Shown piece after piece: positions 15,542 to 26,771 of a DNA stretch of 64,000 bases. The notes under the pieces are model-generated. The model saw only the letters and a list, made by a program, of their open reading frames with translations, did not search any database and was not told the origin of the DNA. The stretch is taken from positions 25,268,640-25,332,639 of the forward strand of contig NC_058342.1 in the NCBI RefSeq assembly GCF_905475395.1, written 5' to 3'. Positions within the stretch are counted from its first letter, which is position 1; each line of letters begins with the position of its first letter. Source of the stretch: Chrysoperla carnea. Lineage: Eukaryota > Arthropoda > Insecta > Neuroptera > Chrysopidae. A program made the position numbers and the translations under genes.

Positions 15542-18500
15542 ATGGCATTTCGTAAATTAATCGAGGGTGATTGTGGCCAAGATAATGCTCTGCAACAAAT
15601 TGCGGGACATTTTACACAAGACTTAGCAAAAACAGAGAAATTACCAAATTTTGGTCAAGTACCATTAGAATTTCAAACTCATCCAAATGCTGATCAATTG
15701 GTACAGGAATTTATGCAAGAGACAATGGTTGTCCCGCAAACATTTCGTATGGATAACTTGTTAGAGGAGATGCGGGAAATCGAGAATCAACATCATCATA
15801 TGATGGGACCAATTTTAGGACCTAGTGTTAAAGAAACATTACATTTAGAGGAAGTTGGACAAAAAGAGCCTACGGATCATTTATGGGCGGATGAATATAT
15901 TAATAATGGATCCACATTTAATGTAAGTTCAAATATGTTTATAAAATTTTTTTTTTTAACAAATTTATATTGTTGAAATTATCGAATGATATTCGGGTAA
16001 TTCGTGACAATCATTTATAACTAATCGATATTGGGTTAGCTTTCGAGGATAATGTTAATATATTTAGTAACAGCTTTCATCCCAAAAATCGAAATAAAAA
16101 ACTTTTTAATATCTTTTTGAAATTACTTTTGAAATGTTTATAGGTAATGTTATAAAATTCTTAAAAAAATATATGTATAACGTTCTCTGGTCAAATTTTT
16201 GATGCGTGACCAAAATAATGCGATTATTTTAAAATTTTGCCAAATGTGGAACTCGAATTAAATCACATAAGTTGTGGATCTTCGGGGTAGGGCTCAATGT
16301 AGTTTCGTAAACCAGAAAATTATCTGTTCGGTTCTCAAAGATCCAACACAAATTGTTCTATATATATATACACGGTGTTCTGTTATTGACTGCAAATCGG
16401 TGGCCTACAGAATTAGCTCATAAAGACGATAGAAAAAGTTATTTATCAATTTTGGATCTGAGCCCTAATTTGGTTGCTACAGGGATGACAAAAATTGCTC
16501 ACACAAGGTGTGTCTTTAATTTAACCTAAACAAACAAAAGTTTTTTACTAGTTGCATTTTAAGTTTTAACAATTTTGTTTGTTTACGTTCAATTAAAGAC
16601 ATGCCTTGTGTGACGTAATTTGTTTTTTACTAATAATCTAATGTTTTTTTGCAAAAATATAATAAAAATATAAAAAGTAGGGATTTGACAAAAACCAATG
16701 AAATAATTTTTTAATTTAAAATGTTTTTTCAAAATAATATAATCGAATGAAATCAGTTGATATCCCTTCTTAAGTTAAATGAAATTTACTAATATCTACT
16801 GATTATCATTGACTGCTGGTTATCGAATGATATTCAGTGAATAAACAAATTTATCAATTTTTGTCATATCTGTAGCGCTCAAATTAGGGCTCAGATCCAA
16901 AATTGGTAAATAACTTTTTCTATCGTCTTTATGAGAGCTTATTCTGTAGGCCCACGATCTGCAGTCAATAACAGAACACCGTGTATAGATTAAAATTTCA
17001 AAATATTGGCCATTTCTCATGTTTTTGTTGTCTTTAAGGCGTTGTGTATCTTCCCTGTTCTTCAAAATTGCGCTAGGGAGCTGAAAATTTATTTTAGAGT
17101 TAAATTAGCCGCCCAGAAAGTACAATTTGGAGGACTCTAAATTATTTATTTATGTAAATATTTCATGCGTCCAAAAATCTTAGACAAAAACTCCATTTAA
17201 AACTAGAGCATTTTAGGTCATATTTTTTCCCGTAATGATGAAGCTCTGAGTTTTTTTGTTGCCCATTGGAAACGGAATCCTAAAATACAAAACTAATTAA
17301 TGCTTAATCCATGATTGGATTATCACATTTAAATATTTTGTAAATCACTTAATCAATCAATTATAATTTTGTAATCCACATCAAATTAATTTAAATACTA
17401 TTTGCAATTTGTTTTTAATTAAAATCGAATAATTTGACATCAATCATTTAAATACAAAAATAAAATGTTCACTCTTCAGCATAAGCGTCGGTAAAATGAA
17501 ATTGTTGAGGGGACTCAACAATTCAGTTATACGATACAATAAATTTTGGTTTTATGGTCTGATCTTTCTTAGTTAACCAATCAAAAAATAACTTTAAAAA
17601 AATTGTTGAATTTGATCGGAGGCATTATATTCTGACACCAGATTGGATCTAGTTCTTCGGGTTGCTTTAATAGCCAATTTAGATTATAAACAGTAAGAGA
17701 TAGAATAAAACTTTCAATTAGAAAGTTGATTCTCATAAAAAAAAAAAACAATTTTTTAACACCCATATTTCATAAAATTAAATAATTAGTCCATTTTCGG
17801 TTGTCCGCCCGCCTGTCTGTCTGTGGCCACGATAACTCCTAACTCAAAAACTAAAAAAGATATCAAGCTGAAATTTGTATTGAGTGCTTAGGACGTAAAA
17901 AGTGAGGTCGAGTTCGTAAATGAGCAACATAAATCAATTGGGTCTTGGGTCTCTGTTTATCCTTGAGGGCGCAAATTATATAGTATGTATTATATGGGAA
18001 TATCAGTTATGTGTGTGTGACTTGAATGTATGTGTAGCTATCTAAGAGTGGCTATCTTTCTCTACTTACATTTCATTTGCTCAAAAACATGAAAAAAACA
18101 TAAATTCTTTATCAATAAAAAGTATGAGCTTAATGGCAGAGTTCTAGTGCTTATTATGTTTTTTTTTTAGGAATCAATTGCAAATAATGAACAAGTTTGG
18201 TCAAATATACAACAAGGTGATGGAAAAACAAATGAAAATTTTGAATTAGGATTTGGACCACAATGGGCCGAACAATATTTATCACAGCAACCGACAGTAA
18301 GTGGGGGTGAGGTTGTCAATGTTAGTGAACAAGATGAATTAAAAACTGATGATTTGGCAGCAACAGCTGGGGCCGTTGCCAAAACCTTAGAAGGTGATCC
18401 GGATATGCAATATTCGAAGGTAAGTTTTTGAAAAGAAATAGGTTATCATTGGCTTAAGACTTGCCTATCTAGCCTTACCAGTGATCCGTCCTGCTGAAAG

Positions 18501-21500
18501 GCAGTTGCGACAGATATGCAGCCTGACCGTCTAAATAATAGAATGGAATTAAAATAAAGGGTTTTGAGAAATGATTTCATTGTTCCCTTCAAAGGTTTCC
18601 AACGTCCACAAGAGTACGCTATATCTTTCACAGCCCCTATATCTTCTCAGTTCCCACAAGGGGATATTATTGATTTGACATCACTCTTTAATGTGCCGTT
18701 CAACCTGAAACACCCTGTAAACTGTTAGTTAATTTAAAGCAAAATTGTTTTCCTAATCTAGTTTGTAAAGTTTATGCAACTTTTGGAAAATCAAGAAGTA
18801 TTAATTGAAAATGGTAAGGTTTTGGAGCGTGGGGGCTTAGAAGATCAATGGGTAGAAGAGTTTACAACTTCTACATCCAATACCGGTGAAACAGCAGGTA
18901 ATTAAATTTAGTATAACCGTTATATTCATATACCTGATGCCCTTCAGTTGAATTTGTAGCACTAAGAAGGCTTTCCATTTTCCATTGTTTTCCAAAAACC
19001 GTTTGATTATTTGAAGATCCTATTTCAGCGAATTCAACCGATGGACATTTTTTAACTCATGAACGTTACCTCATATTTAACTAGAAAGTCAAGGACTTCA
19101 ATTTTTCTTTTTACTTTATAGAAAGCACCGCACAATTTTGGAAAACCTTGGAAGATAATTGGAAACGATTATCAGAAGATGAACACGACTGGCTATCATT
19201 TAATGAACAATCACAGGTACTGTATCGATACTAGACCTTATATTAAACAAAACTAAAGGGGTTTCCAGTAAAAATGATCGAATTTTAAACTCAAACAACT
19301 TATACATGAATTTTTTTTCCCCCGTTGTAGGATGATTTGTCCGTGGGTGGAATAGACGTGGACATCATAAAAATGCTCTTTCAAATTAAAAAAAAAAAAA
19401 AAAATTGTTCATGTTATGTTTAAAATTCTATCATTTTAAATATATATAAACTTTATTGATATGCCAATTGGCTAATCAAAGTAATACATTGTTATAAGTT
19501 ATACACAGAAAATCAGAATAAAACTGAAAGATTACATAGCACAAAAAGAAACATCATGAAAAATATAAATAATAGAAATTTTAAACTAAATGTCCAATCA
19601 GAAATAAATGAATAAAATAAAATAAAATATGGTCACAAGTACAACAAGGCAAACCTTATCCTTATTCAAAACCTTATCCTTACTTTTCCTGTTCCTTATT
19701 TTAGTATTTAACACATCATACGCAAAAGAACAACAATATCTATCCACTTCAGTTTGATCATCACCTTCTGCATTTCCAGTTCGAGCATTCCAATCCCCAC
19801 CCATAATTATTTCTGCCTTTGGATGTCTTTGAGACAAGCTTATTATTTCTTCTTGCAACTGTTTGAAAAAGTCAATATTGGCCAAAACCGAACTTCCTGG
19901 ATGTAAGTAAACTATCATTTCATTTTAAATGAAAAATCTTTTATAAGGGATTTACCATATCCAAGACTTATTCTCTCTCTTATTTTATCTAAATTCATTC
20001 TTAAACCATAGACTTAAATTATTGGACTGTGTGCTTAGAGTAACTAAATTTTCGTTTCGCATTTTTAGGACTACAAATTTTCCACAACAAATCCAATGAG
20101 TGAAATTGAAAATCCGATTGAAATGGGTAAAGTGAGATTATCAAACTATGATATACCGTCTGCAGTGTTATGTTTTGAAGCTGCATGTCAAAAAACACCA
20201 GAGAATGCTGAAGCATGGCTACTGTTGGGTAAGTTTTCTCTATTTACCATAATTGTCATAGACAGTACGGTAAAAATCTACCTGAAAACATTCGGTTGAT
20301 GCTTTCCCGTTTTCTGGAAATGGAGCTATTATTGATAGTAAAAATTCAAAATATTTTCAGGTATGGCACAAGCTGAAAATGAACAAGACCCGTTAGCGAT
20401 ACAAGCATTAGAACAATGCTTACGTTTAGATCCAACAAATTTGAAAGCATTACAAGCGTTAGCAATTAGTCAAACAAATGAAAATTACCAAAGTCAAGCA
20501 TGCAATACATTAATACGTTGGATTAAAAACCATCCAAAATATTCACATTTGGTCACATTCGATGTGGAAAATCCGATAAAAAATAATATTACAAGTTTTA
20601 TGTCAGAGTAAGTTTATTTAATTTTTATTTTATGCTTTTATCGTCACGATTTGTCTTTGTCACATGTTTTAGCAACTTGTGGTCACTATTTTTAGGGCAT
20701 TTAATCAATTATGTAATTTATTACATACTTAACCAGGCCTTAGTAACCAGATGTAACGCAATAAGTAAAGTAAACGACCTTAAGGCTATTATCTCCGTAC
20801 AATATTGTTAAAATGTTTTGGACTATATGCACGGTAATAGTATGCACGCTTATAGTCAAATAATGTATTATTTTTAGCTCTAATGTACCAGGTTGTTTTC
20901 AAGGAGGGTACAGAGGACCCCCTTGGTTTATCCCTCTTATGTTTTATTATTATTATTAATGAGGGGAAATATGACCATAGTGGCGAAGCTCTGCTACTCA
21001 CGAGTTTTTCTTTTAAATTTTAGAAGCCAATTTCAAGCAGCTGAAGATTTATTAATTAAAGCTGTAAACATGGATCGGTCAACAATTGATGAAGAGGTTC
21101 AAACATGTTTAGGAGTTTTATTTTGCTTATCTAGTGAATATAATAAAGCTGTTGATTGCTTTAATACAGCTTTACAAGTAAAGCCTAATGTAAGTTTTAT
21201 TCGTCAAAAACGAACTTTATATCGATTTCCACATTTTGTTTGTTTATTTTTTTATTTTTATTAGGATCCGCGCTTATGGAATCGTGTTGGTGCTGCTTTA
21301 GCAAATAATAGTCAGTCAGAAGAAGCAGTTACAGCATATCGACATGCTCTAGAATTGAATCCTGGTTTTATTCGAGCCAGATATAATTTGGGCATTGCAT
21401 GTATTAATTTAAAAGCTTATCGGTGAGTACTAAAAGTTTTATTTTTCTTGGATATTAACATTTACATTTAAAAAGAACGTTGTTTCCAAAAAATTTTCTC

Positions 21501-22835
21501 GAAGCCTCTTCAAATTCTTTATACGCTTTCAATATTCTCTCTAAGTCTCTAATGAGAAGCCACTTTCAGTCCAGTCTAGTAGTCTTCGTTCCAAGGATTA
21601 TCGCGTAAGAGTTTTTATAAAACTTTTTCCAGGAGTTTCTTCTAATTCAATCCTCCTGTTAGTTCTCGTGTCATAATCTATCTTGTCTGGGTCTTGACTG
21701 CGTCACAAAAAAAAATCATTACATAAAAAAAATATTTCTCGCTTGTAAAGAAAAAAAGGGGTAGTTTTAGAGGTGTTTTTCCCATTTGTGAACGGTTGCG
21801 AAGGATAAATTTACGTTTTTTAAAAATCCTGTTATTTTGAAAATGTTTCACGTCTAATGGAAGAAACCCGACCTTCCTAACGTGAATAAAAGTAAAAAGG
21901 GTAGTTTTTGGGGTGTTTTTTTTTTTTCTATTTTCGGGAGGTTACTGTGTAGGTAATAAAAATTTTTAAAGAATTCTGTTAATTTGACTTTATTAAGGGT
22001 CGATTGGTGAAGATCCCAATTTCCTAGCACGTATAAATCAGAAAAACGTAATTTTTAGGAGTATTTTTCCGATTTTCGGGGGGATTGCAATGAAAAACGT
22101 TGAATTTTTCCGATTTTTCCAGTAGATTTCAATCAATTCCGCGTCGATTGCAAAAAAAACCGCATCTTTCGAACACTTCTGGAAGTGTCTTAGAATTTGT
22201 TTCGGTCAGTCAGTGAGCTTCACTTAGGCCTATATATTATTTTAAGGTTATTGATTGAAGGCTTTTTCCACGGAATTTTTAATGAATTTCATTTTCCATT
22301 CTTAGTTTCTCGAGATATTCTTTGAGCCATTCCAACCGATAAAAAATTTCCGAGAAGTTTATTGTCTAAACTTTAAAAGGTTCTCCCATGGGTAACTGGT
22401 TCTAGCCCTCCGAAGGATTAAGTTCTTTTACTTTACTGCATAGCCTTGTACCCAGAAGATGATGAATTTATTGTTACTGTTCAGATTATACTGCTTGAAA
22501 TTCCACTCACAAGAAAAGAAAACTTGAATTCCATGTTTAAACAAAACAACTCGGTATATACAGGATATTCAAACAGATAATTTAAAAAATTTCTCATGAT
22601 TTACAGGGAAGCAGCTGAACATTTTATCGAAGCATTAAATCAACAAGCAAAAATTCAAGAACGATTAATATTAGGTGATAATATACCAAAAGACGTACAT
22701 CGAATAATGTCCGACGCAATATGGATGACTTTTCGAACGTGTTGTAATTTAATGGGACGACAAGATTTAAAACATCTATTAGATAATAGAGATTTGAACG
22801 GTTTGAATCAGGCATTAGGATTTACAAATGAATAA
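15542..22835 (+). CDS. PEX5: PEX5: peroxisomal targeting signal 1 receptor
   Basis: Nine exons: 15542-15922, 18171-18419, 18762-18897, 19122-19216, 20069-20228, 20361-20607, 21024-21189, 21265-21422, 22607-22835. GT-AG borders with continuous phase give 606 aa (human isoforms are about 602-639). The N-terminus [19 protein letters not shown] carries Cys11, the conserved export mono-ubiquitination cysteine. Di-aromatic W-x-x-x-F/Y motifs for PEX14/PEX13 docking include WADEY, WAEQY and WVEEF. From about residue 300 come the TPR repeats, with [37 protein letters not shown] and [13 protein letters not shown] containing the asparagines that grip the PTS1 tripeptide backbone. The C-terminal bundle ends with LGFTNE. 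Role from family knowledge: cytosolic receptor that carries SKL-type cargo into the peroxisomal matrix and is recycled. I saw no exon for a PEX7-binding long isoform, but a small exon could be hidden in intron 1. Introns 1, 4 and 8 hold transposon debris or repeats. Confidence 0.95.
16370..16986. mobile_element. Nested foldback element in PEX5 intron 1
   Basis: Outer arms are inverted copies of about 130 bp: acacggtgttctgttattga (left, from about 16370) against its complement ending at about 16986. Both contain gacgatagaaaaagttattt and ggatctgagccctaattt. Inside is a second inverted pair: acaaggtgtgtctttaattt...aacaaacaaaag (16502-16545) and the reverse near 16570-16611. No coding sequence. 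RNA from the unspliced intron could fold into two stacked hairpins. Confidence 0.75.
17765..18095 (-). repeat. R1 repeat, internal part, in PEX5 intron 1
   Basis: Minus-oriented R1 modules: attaaataattagtccattt, gtctgtctgtctgtgg, gatatcaagctgaaatttgt, gacgtaaaaagtgaggtcga, gcaacataaatcaattgggt, cttgagggcgcaaatta, gtggctatctttctct. Both terminal hairpins are missing or degraded. It ends about 75 bp before PEX5 exon 2. Confidence 0.75.
19598..19918 (-). mobile_element. Non-LTR endonuclease fragment in PEX5 intron 4
   Basis: Minus-strand ORF with [14 protein letters not shown], the G-D-x-N-A-x-x-x motif of the apurinic-type (EEP) endonuclease domain of non-LTR retrotransposon ORF2. It is preceded by an acidic/aliphatic stretch ([20 protein letters not shown]). 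Only about 70 aa of the domain are recognisable before the frame is lost. It lies antisense inside the intron between PEX5 exons 4 and 5. Confidence 0.75.
21755..22110 (+). repeat. Degenerate tandem repeat in PEX5 intron 8
   Basis: Three diverged units spaced about 140 bp apart begin with gtagttttagaggtgttttt (21761), gtagtttttggggtgttttt (21902) and gtaatttttaggagtatttt (22039). Each continues with a cccat/cgattttcggg-like stretch, a g-rich break and aatcctgtta-/aattctgttaattt-like sequence. No coding potential. Confidence 0.6.
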
Positions 22836-22836
22836 A
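22831..22836 (+). terminator. Poly(A) signal overlapping the PEX5 stop
   Basis: AATAAA spans the stop codon (GAATAAATC). It is the only canonical signal immediately at the end of the frame, but whether it or a later signal is used cannot be told from sequence alone. Confidence 0.4.
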
Positions 22837-23725
22837 TCTTTATTTAGGAACTAATCAAAAATATTTGAAAAAACAAACAGATTATCAATAATGGGTTGTT
22901 GTGTGTTTTACAAAAAATTGAGCGGGACAAAAAAATTAATTTTGTGGGTTGTTGAAAGGGTGACGGGGATATTGATTCTGTGAAATGAAACATGTTTCGA
23001 TAACGAGACTTTTTGTTTCTCCTGTAAATTATTTATTGTATATACATATGTGTAAATTATATTATATAAACGGAGGTCTAACGATCGAAATTTTCTGCCC
23101 AAAATAATGTAGAAAAATTGTATGTATTTATTGGGTGCAAAACAAAACACAATTTTGGCTCTGGTTAAAAGTTAATACGTTTGTTTCTTTTAATAACTTT
23201 ATTAAAGGAATTTTTTTTCTTTTTCAACAACCTCAAGCGTAAATATTTGCAAAATTATTCGGCCAAGTCCACATGACTGGCAAAAGTTAATTCGTAAACG
23301 ATATACTGGCTGTGATTTGTAAGAATGCTTACGATTTTATCTCAAATACGACAGCATGAGATTTTGCATCTGTTTTGTGACGAAAACTGTTGTTGGGTGG
23401 ACATCAAAAGTCAAAACGCTCTTGTATTTTTTCAATTTTTAATTTTAAAGGACCCTGTTACGTCTAAATTGAGATTTCACTGAAATTTTCTGATACAATG
23501 GATTCTGATAGTTTTTTATTATTAGATCAAAACTTTCTACAGGCTCAAAGTCTTTTTTTTGGAATCAGTCCGCGATTTAACTCAAAGAGAGAATTTTACC
23601 CAGGACGATACCCTGCGGTATACCAGATTGAATAGGAAATAGTACTATATGGTATTGAGAGCGTATATCTGTTGTATTATTCACCTGATAATTAAATTAT
23701 TATATTTTTCAAGAAATCTCCAAAT
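22837..23725. other. PEX5 3' flank, nothing recognised
   Basis: Includes the likely PEX5 3' UTR. No ORF or repeat that I recognise before the non-LTR fragment. Confidence 0.45.
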
Positions 23726-24480
23726 ATACTTGTTAGGTTAGGTCAGGTTAGGTTAGAGTGGTTGTCCTGGGGTGGGACACACTTAGGCCATAGGAGGGTC
23801 CGTTTTGATATCGAAAAAGGGTTGGCCCATTCCTGGCCACTACTCCTGAACCATTTGTAGCTGTTTAGGAACAGTAGGAATGCTTTGACGTCAGCGGACT
23901 TCAGGTCGATAAGATTGTCAAAGAAAAGCTGGCTCAAGTGAGTCCACTTTCTCGTGTCAAGAGCTGGACAGTGACAGAGAGGATGAGATATCGTTTCTTC
24001 TTCCTCCTCACTGTAACAGCTTCAGCAGTAGTCATGATACGCTCTCAGACCCAGGCGTTCAGCGTGCCTGCCACCTAGCCAGTATCCTGTAGTAGCCGCA
24101 ACAATTTTGCTAATAGAGGCCCTTGGAAGTTATATAAAGATCTTCAGAACGGCTACGGCTGTACTCAGATCATTTCTGTCTTGTCTTGTAGTGTAGAAGC
24201 ACGTTCCTCCCTCTATCTAAGATTGGCCTTTTGTAAGGTATTCTCTTTAAGGAGTAACTTGAAGTTCGAAAATAGAACTCGCAGATGTCTATTGATGCTT
24301 TTGTCCGGCAGCATTGTGCCATTTCTAGCAAGCTCGCCGGCTTCACAATTTTCTGGAATGTCCCTGTGTCCAGGTACCCATACCAGATTTACCTTTGGGG
24401 TTGGATAGACTGAGCTGAAGGATTTTAGCGGTACTTGGCTGTCGGTGAAGATAGCAATGCCACTACACATAAGAGTGTTC
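23726..24480 (-). mobile_element. I-clade non-LTR retrotransposon, 3' part (RNase H plus C-terminus)
   Basis: Minus-strand frames show an RNase H end: AIFTDSQVPLKSFSS, then VNLVWVPGHRDIPENCEAGE and LARNGT, the typical V-W-V-P-G-H-x-x-I-x-x-N-x-x-A-D-x-L-A-R signature. This is followed, after frame breaks, by YCRSCYSEEEEETISH, PALDTRKWTHLSQLFF and DLKSADVKAFLLFLN. The possession of RNase H points to the I group rather than Jockey/CR1. The 3' end is a run of taggt-type pentamers (plus strand ttaggttaggtcaggttagg) instead of poly(A). 5'-truncated and inactive. Confidence 0.85.
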
Positions 24481-25969
24481 AGTCTTATACATTCACGCTA
24501 CAGTGATCCGACAACCACTATTTTACCTCTGTAAAATACCTCTTACAATAACGTGAATGAAAACAAGTGTCGTTACTCACTTTTGTTGACAAGAAAGTTT
24601 TATCCATACAATTTTTGGAGGTAATTGGATCAGAAAATTATACCATATCTACGCTCTTAAAAGCGTGTATTATTACCTAAGTTTGAACTTTGACGCTTTT
24701 CTCAAAAACACATAATTTGAAAAACTTTTAAAATCTGGATAAGGTAGGGAATTTTGAGATTCTGGAAATGTCAGGAAATTTTGGTGAAGTTCTGTATGAA
24801 AGTTCAAAAACAGCCTGAGTTTTACCATAACCGTGGAATAACTAGAAAAAAGTAAAGGGATTTCATGAAATCAATTCGATCATCACCTTGTTGATATTAA
24901 CGAATCAGTCATTATTTCACAATACGTAAGTTTTAAAACACCTTGTAAAAACAGAGCAGAGTTGCTTTTTGATTATTATTTTTTCACTAAAAAAAAAAAG
25001 CTCACCAAATACAAGCGTTATCTGACCCTTAAATCCATACTTGTTACGACGTTAGACTTCCTGGACAACTTTTTTTTTATAATTCTGTTTTATGTTTAAC
25101 AAAAAAAAAAATGTAAATTATAATCCGCCATATTAAATGTTTTAACAGAAATTTTCGTCCATATCGACTTCGAAAAGTTTATATAAAAATTCGTCTTCGC
25201 AATAAAAATATATTAATAATTAATGTAAAAGTTTTCGAAGAAATCTATTCGAGTCGATACTGAAGAATATTCACAGCAGATTGACGTTTTTCTCTATTTA
25301 AAGTGGTTTTATACCAAGACTATCCTTTTCAGTGGCGTAACTGGGGACAGTGACACCAAGGACAAGATTCCGATATTATTGCATCATTTAAAGGTTGAAT
25401 ATACTTGAAAATGTTCATTATTTCTTATTTTCTTTTTTCGAAGCGTAACATTATAGTGTGCATTTACAGTTTGGAATCCCTGACCATCAAAAGGTAACTG
25501 AATTGCCACAGATTAATCAGTTTTTATTGCTATCATGTTCCAATTTTTTTCACTACACTCTTTTATTTTTTTTGCGTCAACGCAATCAAACTGTGAGAAA
25601 GTGTTTGGGTTTCAACGCTAGGTGGCAGAAAGTAGAACTAAATTTAAATGACTGGGCTAGGCAAGTAGTTAAACGTTATCGATCTAAGTCAATTGCCTAG
25701 CTATTTGATTGAATGGCTGAATATAGTTCAAATTTATTAAGATTAAAAAATGCATTTTAATTTAAAATAAAAAGAAATTATAAATCAAAGTTTTTATGTC
25801 TCAAAAATATTATTTTTCCATTGATAATATTATGGCGGCCATTGACCGGAAAAATCTTTAGCTACGTCAATGAGTGTATCAAACTAGCTTGTCATTAACT
25901 GACATCTAACAAAGCGAAATCCTCGTCGATATGATTTTATAATCTAAAAAAAAAAAAATTATTCGAATA
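24481..25969. other. Non-coding, no supported gene
   Basis: AT-rich. An 80-codon plus ORF at 25458-25700 shows no family resemblance. No repeat boundaries recognised. Confidence 0.4.
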
Positions 25970-25971
25970 TA

Positions 25972-26771
25972 CAAAGTGTTTCAAAAAAATGTATACATAC
26001 TTCTAATGCCTGTAATGTCTATAATTATTATGATACAGAAAAATTTTTAAATTTTAAATACTGTGAACTAATGTAGGAACCCAGGGTCCTATCGAAAATG
26101 TTCAGATTATTGATCATTGTCTAGGAGGTGGCGATCGATTAGAGAAACCGGTAAATGTCAGGGAATTTTAGTATCATTCTGGAACAATTTTAATCACAAA
26201 ATCTCGCCACCTTTTTATAGTACAGACATAGTTGATAACGTTGATCGATGGAATTCAAAATTTTCCGAGTCGTTGCTATTGGTATTTGGGCATATTTATT
26301 TTCAATAACTGCTTTCAACTCAGTGGTTGTAGCTAGTTTTGTGCTTCACATTCGTCAGTATAATGGTTCTTTCAAATCAACGACAGTTCCTTCAAATCAA
26401 TGGTTGCTTTCAAATCAGCGGTTGTAGCTAGTTTTGTGCTTCTCATTCCCCAACAAAGTAGCTTGCCGTGTAGATTTTCTAAGAGATTGCTGAGACTTTT
26501 CTCTGACTTCTCTTTCTCTTATAGGGCCGTTGCATAATCACGGTCTTCCGAATAGTTGTTTACGATAGTTCCTTCAAATCAGTGGTTGTAGCTAATTTTG
26601 TGCTTCACATTCTCTCTTTCTTTTATGGGGCCGTTGGAAAATCACGGTCTTCCGAATGATTCTTTACGATATTTCTTGTTTTATTTTATCTCGCAAACAA
26701 ATAATTATGTGTCGCGTTGATCCGTCTCGTTGAAATTTCATCGTTGTATACATTTTATTTGGGACACTTTG
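25972..26771. mobile_element. Tc1/mariner-like non-autonomous element with TA flanks
   Basis: The left end caaagtgtttcaaaaaaatg and the right end (reverse complement caaagtgtcccaaataaaat) form an imperfect TIR of about 28 bp, both continuing into gtata. TA dinucleotides at 25970-25971 and 26772-26773 fit a TA target duplication. About 800 bp with no transposase. The interior carries direct repeats (gtggttgtagctagttttgt near 26318, 26419 and 26577; cacggtcttccgaat near 26540 and 26645). Partial copies of the left end occur near 28702 and 40748. Confidence 0.7.

Noticed and set aside
24181-24408. 75-codon plus ORF
   Set aside because: Antisense of the RNase H region of the non-LTR fragment.
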